From: Candidatus Solibacter sp.
GTDB taxonomy: Bacteria; Acidobacteriota; Terriglobia; Bryobacterales; Bryobacteraceae
Assembly (NCBI GenBank): GCA_013822245.1
Contig: PNKE01000014.1
Coordinates: forward strand, 124,001 to 188,000
Reading direction: 5' to 3'
Length of the DNA stretch: 64,000 nt
Shown: piece after piece, positions 1-8,732 of the stretch
Layout of the letters: the number at the start of each line of letters is the position of its first letter
How positions within the stretch are numbered: the stretch's first letter is position 1
Program-made: the position numbers and the translations under genes
The notes under the pieces: generated by a model
Databases searched by the model: none
Told to the model about the DNA's origin: nothing
What the model saw: the letters and a program-made list of their open reading frames with translations, nothing else

Positions 1-134
1 CCTTCCTCGAACCCCACCAATACGCCACCGGCGTTCTTTACGTCTGGGTAAACGGAATCGCCGTTCTTGCCGATGGAAAGATGACAGGGAAACTGCCGGG
101 CCGCGTCCTCTATGGACCGGCGCGCCAGCCGTGA
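1..134 (+). CDS. C-terminal end of an amidohydrolase (D-aminoacylase-like), cut by the window edge
   Basis: Only the last 43 codons are present, read in the frame starting at base 3 and ending in TGA at 132-134. The fragment contains VLYVWVNGIAVLADGKMTG followed by LPGRVLYGP. This closely resembles the extreme C-terminus of N-acyl-D-amino-acid deacylases and related amidohydrolases, where the last beta strands carry a VNG...G..TG..PGRVLRG pattern. The metal-binding barrel lies outside the window, so the substrate cannot be judged. The stop overlaps the possible GTG start of the next gene, which suggests co-transcription. Confidence 0.6.
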   Translation, partial: FLEPHQYATGVLYVWVNGIAVLADGKMTGKLPGRVLYGPARQP

Positions 135-745
135 ACATGACCCAACGCCATCCGGACCCAGCCGGCGACAGCAACGGAGCCGTTACGCGCGCCATGCTCG
201 AATCGCGCTTCCGTGATCCGGCCTGCCCCCATGGCGCGCTCCATCTCGCCGCCATGGCGGAACTCTCATCCGAACCCCTCGCCGGCAAGCATGTCCTTGA
301 CTACAACTCCGGCACGGCCGAATTCGGCATCTGGATGGCCACTGAATTCGCCGAAGTCCACTTGCTCGATGCCTCGCCCGCCAACATCGCGCTCGGCCTC
401 GAACGCGCCCAGGCCTCCGGCGTCGCCCGCCGCGTCAAAGCCATCCACCTCACCAATTCCGCCGACCTCGACATGTTTGCCGACTCCGCCTTCGACCTCG
501 TCTTCACGCGCACCCCCCTGGCCACCATCGCCTCAACGCCCGGCGCCCTCAACGAAATCGCCCGCATCCTCAAACCCGGCGCCAGGCTGGTGGTCGCACA
601 TCACGCCCCGGCCGCCGGCGCCATTCAATCCGCACTCGAACGCCACTTCGCCGAAATCACCCTCCAGCCCCTCGCCGCGCGCAGAGGCCTCCTGGCGCGC
701 TTGGTGCCCAGTCCGTCCCCCGCCATCACCACCGCACGGAAATGA
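131..745 (+). CDS. Class I SAM-dependent methyltransferase
   Basis: The protein has 204 residues and a Rossmann-type methyltransferase core. HVLDYNSGTAEFGIWMA is the position of motif I (usually DxGxGxG; here the glycines are partly replaced). VHLLDASPANI is motif II with the acidic residue for the ribose. FDLVFTRTPL followed by LNEIARILKPGARLVVAHHAP gives the motif IV/V region. The substrate is unknown. Either the GTG at 131, overlapping the upstream stop, or the ATG at 137 could be the start; neither has a strong ribosome site. It lies directly downstream of the amidohydrolase, so the two probably form an operon. The degenerate SAM loop makes catalytic activity less certain. Confidence 0.65.
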   Translation: MNMTQRHPDPAGDSNGAVTRAMLESRFRDPACPHGALHLAAMAELSSEPLAGKHVLDYNSGTAEFGIWMATEFAEVHLLDASPANIALGLERAQASGVARRVKAIHLTNSADLDMFADSAFDLVFTRTPLATIASTPGALNEIARILKPGARLVVAHHAPAAGAIQSALERHFAEITLQPLAARRGLLARLVPSPSPAITTARK

Positions 746-751
746 AGGCGG

Positions 752-2407
752 CTACCGGGTAACGGCCAAAGGAAACCAGGTGACAACGCCTTCGTCGCGG
801 GCGTCGGCGCAGAACAGCATTCCTTCGCCCGCGTCGCTGATCGCCGGAACCTTCAGCTTGACCCGGTAAAGCCCCTCTTCGCCTTCATACGGGCTCTTCC
901 GCGATGCCGCCACTTCGATTGGCATCGTCTGCACTTGGCCTGGCTGGCGGAACCGCCAGTTCATTTGCAGCATGGTGTTGCCTTTGGCATCCACAGGTCC
1001 GAGGCCGGCCATGAGCACCTCGATGATCTCCCCGGCTCTCGCCGGATTCGCCTGCCAAACCGCAGTTCCGCCCTCGTCGTGCCAGATCATCGGGATCATG
1101 CCCCAGTACATCATCGCCGGCCGGAACTCCACGATCTCGATCGGCGTCTTAAAGGGCTGGAAGGGTGACCCCTCGTAGCGCACCTCCATCTCTGTGCTCC
1201 CCGTTGACATCCCCTCGGGGACCACGAATGTAACCCGGCCTTCCGACGCCTCGATTACCCTCGCCTCCACACCCTTAATGCGCAACGTGGGCAGCCGGTT
1301 CCCTTTGATGTTCAGGTACCCCCTCGATCCGGGAACAGCCTGGCCGGGCGCCCCGATCCGCTCTGGCGCGGCCGGAACCACCTCGGTCCGTTCGGCGGTC
1401 CGGTTGTCGACACGGACGATCGATCCATCCTGAAATCGGACGAACGTGGACCTGCCATCGCCGGTAATCAATGCCTCGATGGCGCCATCGGCCCCTTCGG
1501 TCAGTTGAGTGAGCTCTCCCGTGCTCAGATCCATCAGAAATGCCTGCTTCGTGTGGGAGGCATTCTTGGCCAGCCAGTTCGCCCCGGACAGGAAGACCAC
1601 TCGCGAACCATCTGTGCTGAGCGTCGCTGAATGACATCCTTCCACCGCCACCGCCATCGGAATCGCCTGGCGCGAGTTGAGGTCCAGGAGCCAAAGTTCG
1701 GGGCTCGGTCCGAGTCCGCGCGTCATGGTCTGTAAGACAGCGAAGTTGCCGGCATCCGCCATCACCGCAGTGTCGAAAGTCCGGTTCAATTCAACCCATT
1801 CCACCTCCATCCCCGGGCGCTTGAGAAGTACCAGGCTTGATCTAAAGCCGATGACGACCGTCCCGTCGTTAGACACCTGTCGCCCCATCACGGGAGTCGG
1901 AGGGACGATGAGGGAACGCCGTATCTCCTCCGCGAGGCCTGTCTCCAGGTTCACTATCTCCAACCATGAGTTCTTCGCCCACAGCCCGTTGGCGCTCAAG
2001 GCGACCGTCCCGCTCCCCGCATACACCAGTTCATCCCGCTCATCGCGGACCTCGGTGTTATAGGGGATTGAAGAAGTACAGGTCATCGTCTGCGGGCAAC
2101 CCCGGCTGAAGGCGATGCGTCGTCCATCCAGGCTCATCTCAGGCGCCGAAACCATGGGCAGGTTCGTGAATTGCCCGGTTTCGGGGTCGCGCTCGGCCAG
2201 CACAGACCTGTAAGTTTCGAGCCTCCCCGACCGGTACCGGATCAGCTTGGCGTACGGGTTATATGTTTCTCCATCCAGTGTCCATACACTGGAGAAAAGG
2301 AGCTCCGACCCCGTCATGTCCGTCGCCATCGTGCGCTCGTTGAACTGGCCCATCAGCGGCGTGGCCAGCAAGGCAAGCGGGAGCAGACTCCAGGCTGTGT
2401 GTCTCAT
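752..2407 (-). CDS. Exported beta-propeller (TolB/WD40-like) protein with Solibacter-type C-terminal domain
   Basis: I place the start at the ATG at 2407, because the next residues MRHTAWSLLPLALLATPLMG form a clean signal peptide; an ATG at 2440 would add 11 unlikely residues. The protein is then 551 residues. Residues about 60-350 contain repeated propeller-like blades such as EMSLDGRRIAFSRG, ATLSTDGSRVVFLSG and ALITGDGRSTFVRF. The C-terminal ~200 residues, with VLMAGLGPVDAKGN, resemble the TIGR03437-type domain common in secreted Solibacterales proteins. It is likely periplasmic or surface-bound. No catalytic motif is visible and the ligand is unknown. A rhodanese gene lies upstream on the same strand after a 185-base gap. 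Confidence 0.6.
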   Translation of the reverse strand: MRHTAWSLLPLALLATPLMGQFNERTMATDMTGSELLFSSVWTLDGETYNPYAKLIRYRSGRLETYRSVLAERDPETGQFTNLPMVSAPEMSLDGRRIAFSRGCPQTMTCTSSIPYNTEVRDERDELVYAGSGTVALSANGLWAKNSWLEIVNLETGLAEEIRRSLIVPPTPVMGRQVSNDGTVVIGFRSSLVLLKRPGMEVEWVELNRTFDTAVMADAGNFAVLQTMTRGLGPSPELWLLDLNSRQAIPMAVAVEGCHSATLSTDGSRVVFLSGANWLAKNASHTKQAFLMDLSTGELTQLTEGADGAIEALITGDGRSTFVRFQDGSIVRVDNRTAERTEVVPAAPERIGAPGQAVPGSRGYLNIKGNRLPTLRIKGVEARVIEASEGRVTFVVPEGMSTGSTEMEVRYEGSPFQPFKTPIEIVEFRPAMMYWGMIPMIWHDEGGTAVWQANPARAGEIIEVLMAGLGPVDAKGNTMLQMNWRFRQPGQVQTMPIEVAASRKSPYEGEEGLYRVKLKVPAISDAGEGMLFCADARDEGVVTWFPLAVTR

Positions 2408-2592
2408 CACGCTGTCTTTCAAGCACGAATGATGCCACATGAACGATTCGAAACAGCACCCATTATTTCACCCAATTGAGGACGAAAATCAACCATCCGC
2501 CGTCCTGCGGCGCTCTTCTGCCGCAAGCCGGCTGTCAGGAGTTCCTCAGGCCGTGGGTCACCCTGACACAGCGTTTTCGTGTTCGAAGAAGC

Positions 2593-2964
2593 TCAGTCCT
2601 TCTCCACAGGCAGCCCGGCTTTGTTCCAACCCGTCCAGCCGCCGTCCATCGAGATGACGTCCTGATACCCCATCTTCATCAGGTTGTCCCCCGCCAGAGC
2701 CGAGCGGAATCCACCCCCGCAATACAGCACCAGCGTGGTGGACTTGTCCGGAACCTTCGACACGATGTCCCGCTCGATGATGCCTTTGCCCAGATGAATC
2801 GCCCCCGGCAGGTGGCCGCGCCCCCATTCGCTCTCTTCCCGCGTGTCGATGAGAACGTGCGGTGTGCCAGCTTCCTTGAGCGCCACATAGCCCTGTATGT
2901 CGATCTCTTTCACCCGCGTCTTGGCATCGTTCACCAGCGCGAGAAATTCATTGACATGTTGCAT
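2593..2964 (-). CDS. Single-domain rhodanese-like sulfurtransferase
   Basis: The protein has 123 residues. HVLIDTREESEWGRGHLPGA is the typical CH2A/strand region of the rhodanese fold, and LVLYCGGGFRSALAG supplies the active-site cysteine loop (Cys followed by GGGFRS), which would carry the persulfide. The GWTGWNKAGLPVE ending is also typical. A GGGAGAG ribosome site precedes the ATG. It follows murQ by 19 bases, so it is probably the last gene of an aminotransferase-murQ-rhodanese transcript. The physiological sulfur acceptor cannot be told from sequence. Confidence 0.85.
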   Translation of the reverse strand: MQHVNEFLALVNDAKTRVKEIDIQGYVALKEAGTPHVLIDTREESEWGRGHLPGAIHLGKGIIERDIVSKVPDKSTTLVLYCGGGFRSALAGDNLMKMGYQDVISMDGGWTGWNKAGLPVEKD

Positions 2965-2983
2965 CTATCTCTCCCTCATTCAG

Positions 2984-3895
2984 CTAGACCGATTCCCCAA
3001 ACACGGCACGCAGCCGTCCACCAGCCGCCGTCAGCCGCTCCATTGCTTCGTCCCGCGTCACGCCCAACCGGGCCATCACGCTCGCAATCCTCACGTCGCG
3101 CCCCGACGACTCGAACGCAAAAGACGCCGCATGACGGTCCACCCGCGCCACGGCCATGATGATCCGCTGCGCCCTGTCGATCAGCTTGTCGTTTTTCGGC
3201 TGGACGTTGATCATCAGGTTCGAATACACATAGCCCAGACGCACCAGCGCGCCCGTGGTCAGCATATTGAGAACCATCTTGGTCGCCGTGCCGGCCTTCA
3301 TCCGCGTCGATCCGGTCACCACCTCCGGACCCGGAAACGGTTCGATCGGGAAATCCACCACCTTGCCGATGGCCGAATCCGGCACGCACGCCAGCCCGAT
3401 CGTCTTCGCCCCGACATGCTTGGCGAAATCGATCGATCCCATCACGTACGGCGTCCGCCCCGAGGCGGCGATGCCGCACAGGATGTCGTCCTTCGAGAAT
3501 CCCGCCACTTCCAACTCGGCGCTGCCGTGCGCGAAGCTGTCCTCGGCGCCCTCGACGGCGTTTCTCAGCGCATAGTCGCCGCCGGCGATCATGCCCTGGA
3601 CCATCTCCGGCGGCACGTTGAATGTCGGCGGACACTCCGACGCATCCAGCACACCCAGCCGGCCCGACGTGCCCGCTCCGGTGTAGAACAGCCTTCCGCC
3701 GATCGACAGCGATTCAAAGATCGCGTCCACTGCCGCTGCGATTCGCGGCAACTCCTTCTCCACCGCCAGCGCCACCTTCTTGTCTTCGCTATTGATGATG
3801 GCGAGCATCTGCTCTGTCGGCAGGCGGTCAAAATCGACTGACGCCGGATTTGTCTGCTCCGTCGCCAGGGAACTTAGGTCCAACTCCGTAGACAT
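2984..3895 (-). CDS. murQ: N-acetylmuramic acid 6-phosphate etherase
   Basis: The 303-residue length matches MurQ. The enzyme cleaves the D-lactyl ether of MurNAc-6-phosphate to give GlcNAc-6-phosphate and lactate, a cytosolic step of peptidoglycan sugar recycling. The SIS-domain motif FYTGAGTSGRLGVLDASECP holds the phosphate-binding Ser/Thr residues and the catalytic glutamate (SEC). GPEVVTGSTRMKAGTATK matches the family signature shared with glucokinase regulatory protein. The C-terminal UBA-like part (LGVTRDEAMERLTAAGG) is present. The start lies 6 bases after the aminotransferase stop and has no clear ribosome site, so translation is probably coupled. No anhMurNAc kinase (anmK) is visible nearby. 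Confidence 0.93.
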   Translation of the reverse strand: MSTELDLSSLATEQTNPASVDFDRLPTEQMLAIINSEDKKVALAVEKELPRIAAAVDAIFESLSIGGRLFYTGAGTSGRLGVLDASECPPTFNVPPEMVQGMIAGGDYALRNAVEGAEDSFAHGSAELEVAGFSKDDILCGIAASGRTPYVMGSIDFAKHVGAKTIGLACVPDSAIGKVVDFPIEPFPGPEVVTGSTRMKAGTATKMVLNMLTTGALVRLGYVYSNLMINVQPKNDKLIDRAQRIIMAVARVDRHAASFAFESSGRDVRIASVMARLGVTRDEAMERLTAAGGRLRAVFGESV

Positions 3896-3901
3896 ATGTG
3901 T

Positions 3902-5218
3902 TTAGTAATTCTTCTTCTCGATCTTAGGACGTTCAGCCCGGCTCATGCCCTTCACCCCGGCCAGCTTCGGATCGGCCTTGGCCAACTCCGGCAGCGCCTG
4001 TGAGACCTTCTCGATCGCCGCGGCAATCTCATCGACGTCGGCCTCTGTCCCCAAAAGGGTGAATTGTGGCAGCCACAGCGCTTCATTGTATGCCGCGCGA
4101 ACCGCCACCGGGCATTCGAAATCCTCGCGATACGCAACCGGCCTGGCCCGGTTCAACGCAAGTTGCGGAAACGCCTCGGCCGTGGGCAGGAACAGGTCGC
4201 TCCGGTAAACAGGCTCGTAGAACCGCCCGTCGGCTGGAATCCCCTCGGCGTCCAGCGCCGCCGCCACCAGGTCGCGGCCCGGCGCGCCCGCCATCTCCGG
4301 ACGGTACTGGAAGACGTAGCAGTAGACCGGCTCGGTCGTCGTCGCCTCCTGCTTCGGTAGTGCGCGGAAGTGCGGAATCCTCTCGATCGCAGCCGACAGC
4401 CGGGCGGCGTTTCTTGCCCGGATCGCCGTCAACTCAGGCAACGTCTCAAGCTGGCCCAGCAGCACGGCCGCCTGGAACTCGGTAATGCGGTAATTGCAGC
4501 CCGTCAACCGCTTGCCGAACTGGTCTGTTTCCGACGCCCGGCCGCAGTTCACCTGGGTTTGAACCAGTTCCAGCACATCCAGCCTCGACGTGATCACCGC
4601 CCCGCCCTCGCCCGACGTCATCAGTTTCGACGACTGCATCGAAAACGTCCCGGCGTCGCCCATTGACCCCGCCCCGCGGCCCTTGTAGAACCCGCCATGG
4701 ACATGCGCGCAGTCCTCGACCACCGCCAGCCCGTGCTCTTTTGCCAGCGCCATCAGCGCGTCCATGTCGGCGAACCGCATTGCCAGGTGCACCGGCACAA
4801 TCGCCTTCGTCTTCGGCGTGATCAGCCGCCGGACCGATTCCACGTCGATGCAGTACGTATCCGGGTCGATGTCGGCGAACACAGCCACCGCCCCCGCATC
4901 CAGAATCGCCGTCGCCGTGCCGTCCCAGGTGTAGGCCGTGGTGATCACTTCATCGCCGAAACCAACGCCGCAGGCCCGCAGCGCCACAGTAATGACCACG
5001 GTCCCGTTCACCACCGTACAGCCGTACTTCGCCCCGTGGTATGCGGAGAATTTCGCGGAGAATTCTCTGGCGAACCGGTTCTCGAACGGGAATCCGCCCC
5101 AGTTCCTCGACTCCAGGACTTCGATTAATCTCGCCCGGTCGCTTTCAGAAAACCGCGGCCAGGGTGAAAATGGAACATTGCGCGTCTTCGCGCCTTTTAG
5201 AATTGCGAGCCCAGACAT
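3902..5218 (-). CDS. DegT/DnrJ/EryC1/StrS-family PLP aminotransferase
   Basis: The 438-residue protein has the full fold-type I sugar aminotransferase pattern. TVVNGTVVITVALRACGVG is the cofactor phosphate loop, VVEDCAHVHGG holds the PLP ring aspartate and stacking histidine, and SMQSSKLMTSGEGG contains the Schiff-base lysine (Lys198). Family members aminate keto-sugars or related cyclic ketones with glutamate or glutamine; the substrate here is unknown. A strong GGAGAGGT ribosome site supports the ATG at 5218. That ATG shares bases with the start of the divergent GH2 gene (see findings). The gene is the first of a run with murQ and the rhodanese. Confidence 0.85.
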   Translation of the reverse strand: MSGLAILKGAKTRNVPFSPWPRFSESDRARLIEVLESRNWGGFPFENRFAREFSAKFSAYHGAKYGCTVVNGTVVITVALRACGVGFGDEVITTAYTWDGTATAILDAGAVAVFADIDPDTYCIDVESVRRLITPKTKAIVPVHLAMRFADMDALMALAKEHGLAVVEDCAHVHGGFYKGRGAGSMGDAGTFSMQSSKLMTSGEGGAVITSRLDVLELVQTQVNCGRASETDQFGKRLTGCNYRITEFQAAVLLGQLETLPELTAIRARNAARLSAAIERIPHFRALPKQEATTTEPVYCYVFQYRPEMAGAPGRDLVAAALDAEGIPADGRFYEPVYRSDLFLPTAEAFPQLALNRARPVAYREDFECPVAVRAAYNEALWLPQFTLLGTEADVDEIAAAIEKVSQALPELAKADPKLAGVKGMSRAERPKIEKKNY

Positions 5219-8200
5219 GACCTCTCCAGTTTACCCGACCCTCCTGCTGGCCATCTGCGCCACCGCCGCCCCCGCGGCCCAGATCTGGACCGTCCGCATC
5301 GAGGAACCCACCGGAATCGAGCGCCGCACCGGCGAACTGGTCCGCGTCCCGCTGGCCAAACTCGGTGGCCACAAGTCCGGCTTCCGCGTCGCCGCGCCGG
5401 GGGGCAGGGAAGTGCCGGTCCAGATTGACGGCGGCCACCTCATCTTCCCCGCCGACGTCATGGGCGCGCAGCTTGTTGAATACACGATCTCCTGCTGCGC
5501 CAAACCTCGCACGCCGGAACCGGCCGTCACCGTCCGCCGCATGGCCTCGGGCCGTATCGAAATGGCCAACGGCAGAGTTCGTTTGGTCATCGACCCTGAC
5601 AAGGCCTCGATCATCGAAGCCTACAATCTCACCGCCGGCCCCCAGCGCGCCGTCAACCTGGTGGAAACCACACCCGACGAGCGCGACCGCAACGACATCC
5701 ACGACACATCGCAACGCGCCACCGGCCCCGCCTCGCCGGTCCCCGGACCGAACCACGGCTGGACGGCCCTCTCCGCGCCCACCGGCGAATGGGTCCTCCA
5801 GAGCGGCGTCCTCGAAGGCAAACTCACCCGCGGCGACTTCCAGATCACCCTTGCCGCCGCCTCCGGCAGCGCCGTCTGGACCGGTCCCGCCGGATTTCGT
5901 TTCGCCAGCGTCAGCGCGCAGCCACACATGCCCTTCGACCGCTGCGCGGACGGCAACGAATACGTCTGGCCCACCGGACCCGGCTCGGGCCAGCCTCCCA
6001 ACCCCGAAATCGGCATCAGGAAATGGACCAAAGTCCCCGGCGGCGTCTTCACCTATTACAATCGCCAGGAAAACTACGCCGCCCTCGGCATCGCCGCCCT
6101 CGACCCGACGCTCCAGTTCACCGGCGCCTGCACCTCCCGTTTCGAGGCCAAATCAGAGAAACCCGTCTCCCGCATCGGCCTGCTGTTCCATGAGTGGCGC
6201 GGCGACGACACCACGCTTGCCGCCCGCGCCGAGGCCCGCCGCCTACGCGAACCCCTGATCTTCGAGGTCAGCGAAGCCAGGGAAGGCGAAGCCGCCATCC
6301 TGACAGCATTGCCCGAACTCCCCATGCCCGTGCAGGAGGTGGCCGCCGCCCTGCCGCCCCCTTTTGAGCCCGAGCGGCTCAGCCTGAACGGCGCCTGGGA
6401 ACTCGCCTGGGGCGAGAAAGGCCAAGGCCCGTCCAGCGAATGGCGCAAGGTCCAGGTGCCTGGGTCGGTTCATCTCCAGTGGCTGCCCAAAGACCAGATC
6501 TACTCCCGTGACGCCGCCTGGGTCAGCCGCAAGGAATGGTGGTACAAGACCACCCTGCGCGTCCCATCGTCAATGAAGGGCAAGAACCTGCGCCTCGAAT
6601 TCGGCGCCACCGATTATTTCGCCGAAATCTTCATCGACGGCCGCCGCATCGCCCGCCACGAAGGCTACATTGACCCCCATTCGCACGACGTCAGCGAGTA
6701 CGTCAAAGCCGGTTCGGACCACGAACTGAAACTCCGCATCTGGACCCCGGTCCACTACTACTGGAAGCACCGCCCCTACACCGTCAAAGGCGCCTACGGC
6801 GGCGTCGACCAGAAGCCTGACGACATCACCGCCCTCGGCATCACCCGCGGCGTCTCGCTCATCGCCTGGCAGGAGGCCCGCCTCACCGAACTCGCCGTCG
6901 ATACCCGCATTGAAAACGGCCACGGCATCGTCGATGTCACCGCCGAGGCCGATGGCGACGCCGAAGGCATCATCTGGGAGGCGTATCTCGCCCCGGCCAA
7001 CTTTACCGGCGGCGCCATCCAGCGCATCACGCTCCCGGCCACCCGCCACCGAGAGCGCTTCGTCTTCACCGTCGACAACCCCCAACTCTGGTGGACCTGG
7101 GACCACGGCAAGCCCAACCTTTATACACTCGACCTCCGCCTCCGCAACGCCGCCGGCCAGGTGCTCTCGGCCAGACGGATCAACGTCGGCATCCGCACTA
7201 TCGCCCGCCACGGCGACAGGTTCTATCTGAACGGCAAGCCCGTCTTCATCCGCGGAACCAACATCTACGCCAACCTCTGGCTCTCGGAGTTCGGCCGCAA
7301 GGAGTACGAACGCGACCTCGCCATCATCCGCCAGATGAACGTCAACGCCATCCGCGTCCACTGCCACTTCGAAAACCCCGAATTCTATGAACTGGCCGAC
7401 GAACAGGGCTATCTCGTCTGGCAGGACTATCTTGAAGCCTGGTATCCCCACGACACCGAATTCTCCCGCCGCGCCGCCGAACTGTTCGACAACCACATCC
7501 GCATGGTCCGCAACCACGCCTCGGTCATGGCCTGGGCGCCCTCGGACGAAGAGGACCTGGAAAACTACCGCGACCTGACAAAACACCTCGCCGCCCGCGC
7601 CTCGCTGCTCGATCCCCAACACCGCTGGGTCCAGCGCTCGACCGGCCGCTGGGGCGACGCCCACCTGTATTACGGCTGGTACGGCGGGTCGATCTACAAT
7701 TACGCCCGCATGACCGCCAACCTGGTCACCGAACTCGGCTCCACGGCTCTGCCCAACAAAGAGTCCATCGAGCGCTTCATGAAGGGCAAGTGGCCCATCC
7801 CCGACCATGCCGAGGACTGGCACTACCACCGCCTCCAACTGCCCGAAGCCGAACGCGCCTGGGGCAACCTCCGCAAGCTGTCCATCGAAGACGCCGTCCA
7901 GATCTCTCAGAACTACGCTTCGCGCCTGTTCCAGATCGCCCTGGAACGCGCCCGCCGCCGCAAGGAGGATGGATCTGGGGGGATTTTCCATTTCTTCGCC
8001 ATCGACTTCTGGCCTTCGGTCACCATGGCCGCCGTCGATTTCTACCGCGTCCCCACCAAAGTCCACGCCACCGTCGGCCGCAGCTTTGAGCCTGTCATGG
8101 CGTCCATCGAATACAGCCGCGATGAGTTTAAGGTGGGCGAATCGGTCACGTTCCCGGTCTGGGCCATCAACGACCTCCACCGCGACCTCGGCCCCGGCGA

Positions 8201-8402
8201 GATCCGCTGGTCGATCGCCGCGGGGCAGACCGCGATAGACAAGGGTGTCCTCCGCCACGCATTCGCCCCCGATTCCAGCCGCAAGGCCGGCGAAATCGTT
8301 TGGACACCGGCCTCGGCCGGCAACTTCACGTTGACCGCGGAGGTCTGGGCCGGCGGAAAACGCCTCTCAACCAACCTCGTCGAGTTCACCGTCAAACCCT
8401 GA
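5217..8402 (+). CDS. Exported glycoside hydrolase family 2 enzyme, possibly exo-beta-glucosaminidase-like
   Basis: I choose ATG 5217, since MTSPVYPTLLLAICATAAPA is a signal peptide; upstream in-frame ATGs lie inside the divergent gene. The product is 1061 residues. Residues 1-380 form an extra N-terminal region of unclear fold. From about 386 (LSLNGAWELAW) come the GH2 jelly-roll, the immunoglobulin-like domain and, from about 668 (YLNGKPVFIRGTN), the TIM barrel. Glu839 in VTELGS is the predicted nucleophile. At the acid/base position the usual Asn-Glu is replaced by WAPSDEED (Asp777-Glu778). A Ser-Asp pair at this site is typical of the exo-beta-glucosaminidase subgroup of GH2, where Asp is the acid, so an amino-sugar substrate is possible. 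It likely acts in the periplasm or outside the cell. Confidence 0.8.
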   Translation: MTSPVYPTLLLAICATAAPAAQIWTVRIEEPTGIERRTGELVRVPLAKLGGHKSGFRVAAPGGREVPVQIDGGHLIFPADVMGAQLVEYTISCCAKPRTPEPAVTVRRMASGRIEMANGRVRLVIDPDKASIIEAYNLTAGPQRAVNLVETTPDERDRNDIHDTSQRATGPASPVPGPNHGWTALSAPTGEWVLQSGVLEGKLTRGDFQITLAAASGSAVWTGPAGFRFASVSAQPHMPFDRCADGNEYVWPTGPGSGQPPNPEIGIRKWTKVPGGVFTYYNRQENYAALGIAALDPTLQFTGACTSRFEAKSEKPVSRIGLLFHEWRGDDTTLAARAEARRLREPLIFEVSEAREGEAAILTALPELPMPVQEVAAALPPPFEPERLSLNGAWELAWGEKGQGPSSEWRKVQVPGSVHLQWLPKDQIYSRDAAWVSRKEWWYKTTLRVPSSMKGKNLRLEFGATDYFAEIFIDGRRIARHEGYIDPHSHDVSEYVKAGSDHELKLRIWTPVHYYWKHRPYTVKGAYGGVDQKPDDITALGITRGVSLIAWQEARLTELAVDTRIENGHGIVDVTAEADGDAEGIIWEAYLAPANFTGGAIQRITLPATRHRERFVFTVDNPQLWWTWDHGKPNLYTLDLRLRNAAGQVLSARRINVGIRTIARHGDRFYLNGKPVFIRGTNIYANLWLSEFGRKEYERDLAIIRQMNVNAIRVHCHFENPEFYELADEQGYLVWQDYLEAWYPHDTEFSRRAAELFDNHIRMVRNHASVMAWAPSDEEDLENYRDLTKHLAARASLLDPQHRWVQRSTGRWGDAHLYYGWYGGSIYNYARMTANLVTELGSTALPNKESIERFMKGKWPIPDHAEDWHYHRLQLPEAERAWGNLRKLSIEDAVQISQNYASRLFQIALERARRRKEDGSGGIFHFFAIDFWPSVTMAAVDFYRVPTKVHATVGRSFEPVMASIEYSRDEFKVGESVTFPVWAINDLHRDLGPGEIRWSIAAGQTAIDKGVLRHAFAPDSSRKAGEIVWTPASAGNFTLTAEVWAGGKRLSTNLVEFTVKP

Positions 8403-8732
8403 TCCTTGCGGCTCGCGCACTGTTTTCTCGCCCGTGAGGGCCAGAAGGGTACCTGTCTGCCTCCCCCGCGGCCCATTTCCGGTCGCCCGAACAAGGTTTT
8501 CGCCTCCCGCCGGCTGTTTTCGTTCAGCCGTAAACGATTGATTTAGAATGGCTTGACCTAATCCCTCCCGGCCGTACTAGAACGCCAGCCGGTTCCAGCC
8601 CTCCTTCCAGCCTGACTCCGGTACCCGTACAAATGCCCTCGGTACCGTACCCATCCCGCCATTGGCCCATCCATGACCGATTCCTAACCTGAATTCAGGC
8701 CCATCCAAACAAGAACTCAGGAACAACGCACC
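8403..8732. other. Intergenic stretch upstream of the PEP-CTERM gene
   Basis: This 330-base gap holds no convincing reading frame or RNA gene. It is less GC-rich than its surroundings around 8525-8570. The final bases carry an AGGAA ribosome site just before the PEP-CTERM start. GGTACC-type sequences occur several times around 8620-8660. No clear -35/-10 pair was found. It presumably holds the promoter of the downstream gene. Confidence 0.4.

Noticed and set aside
4938-5216. Upstream extension of the GH2 frame
   Set aside because: It overlaps the aminotransferase coding region, and the signal peptide begins at the ATG at 5217.
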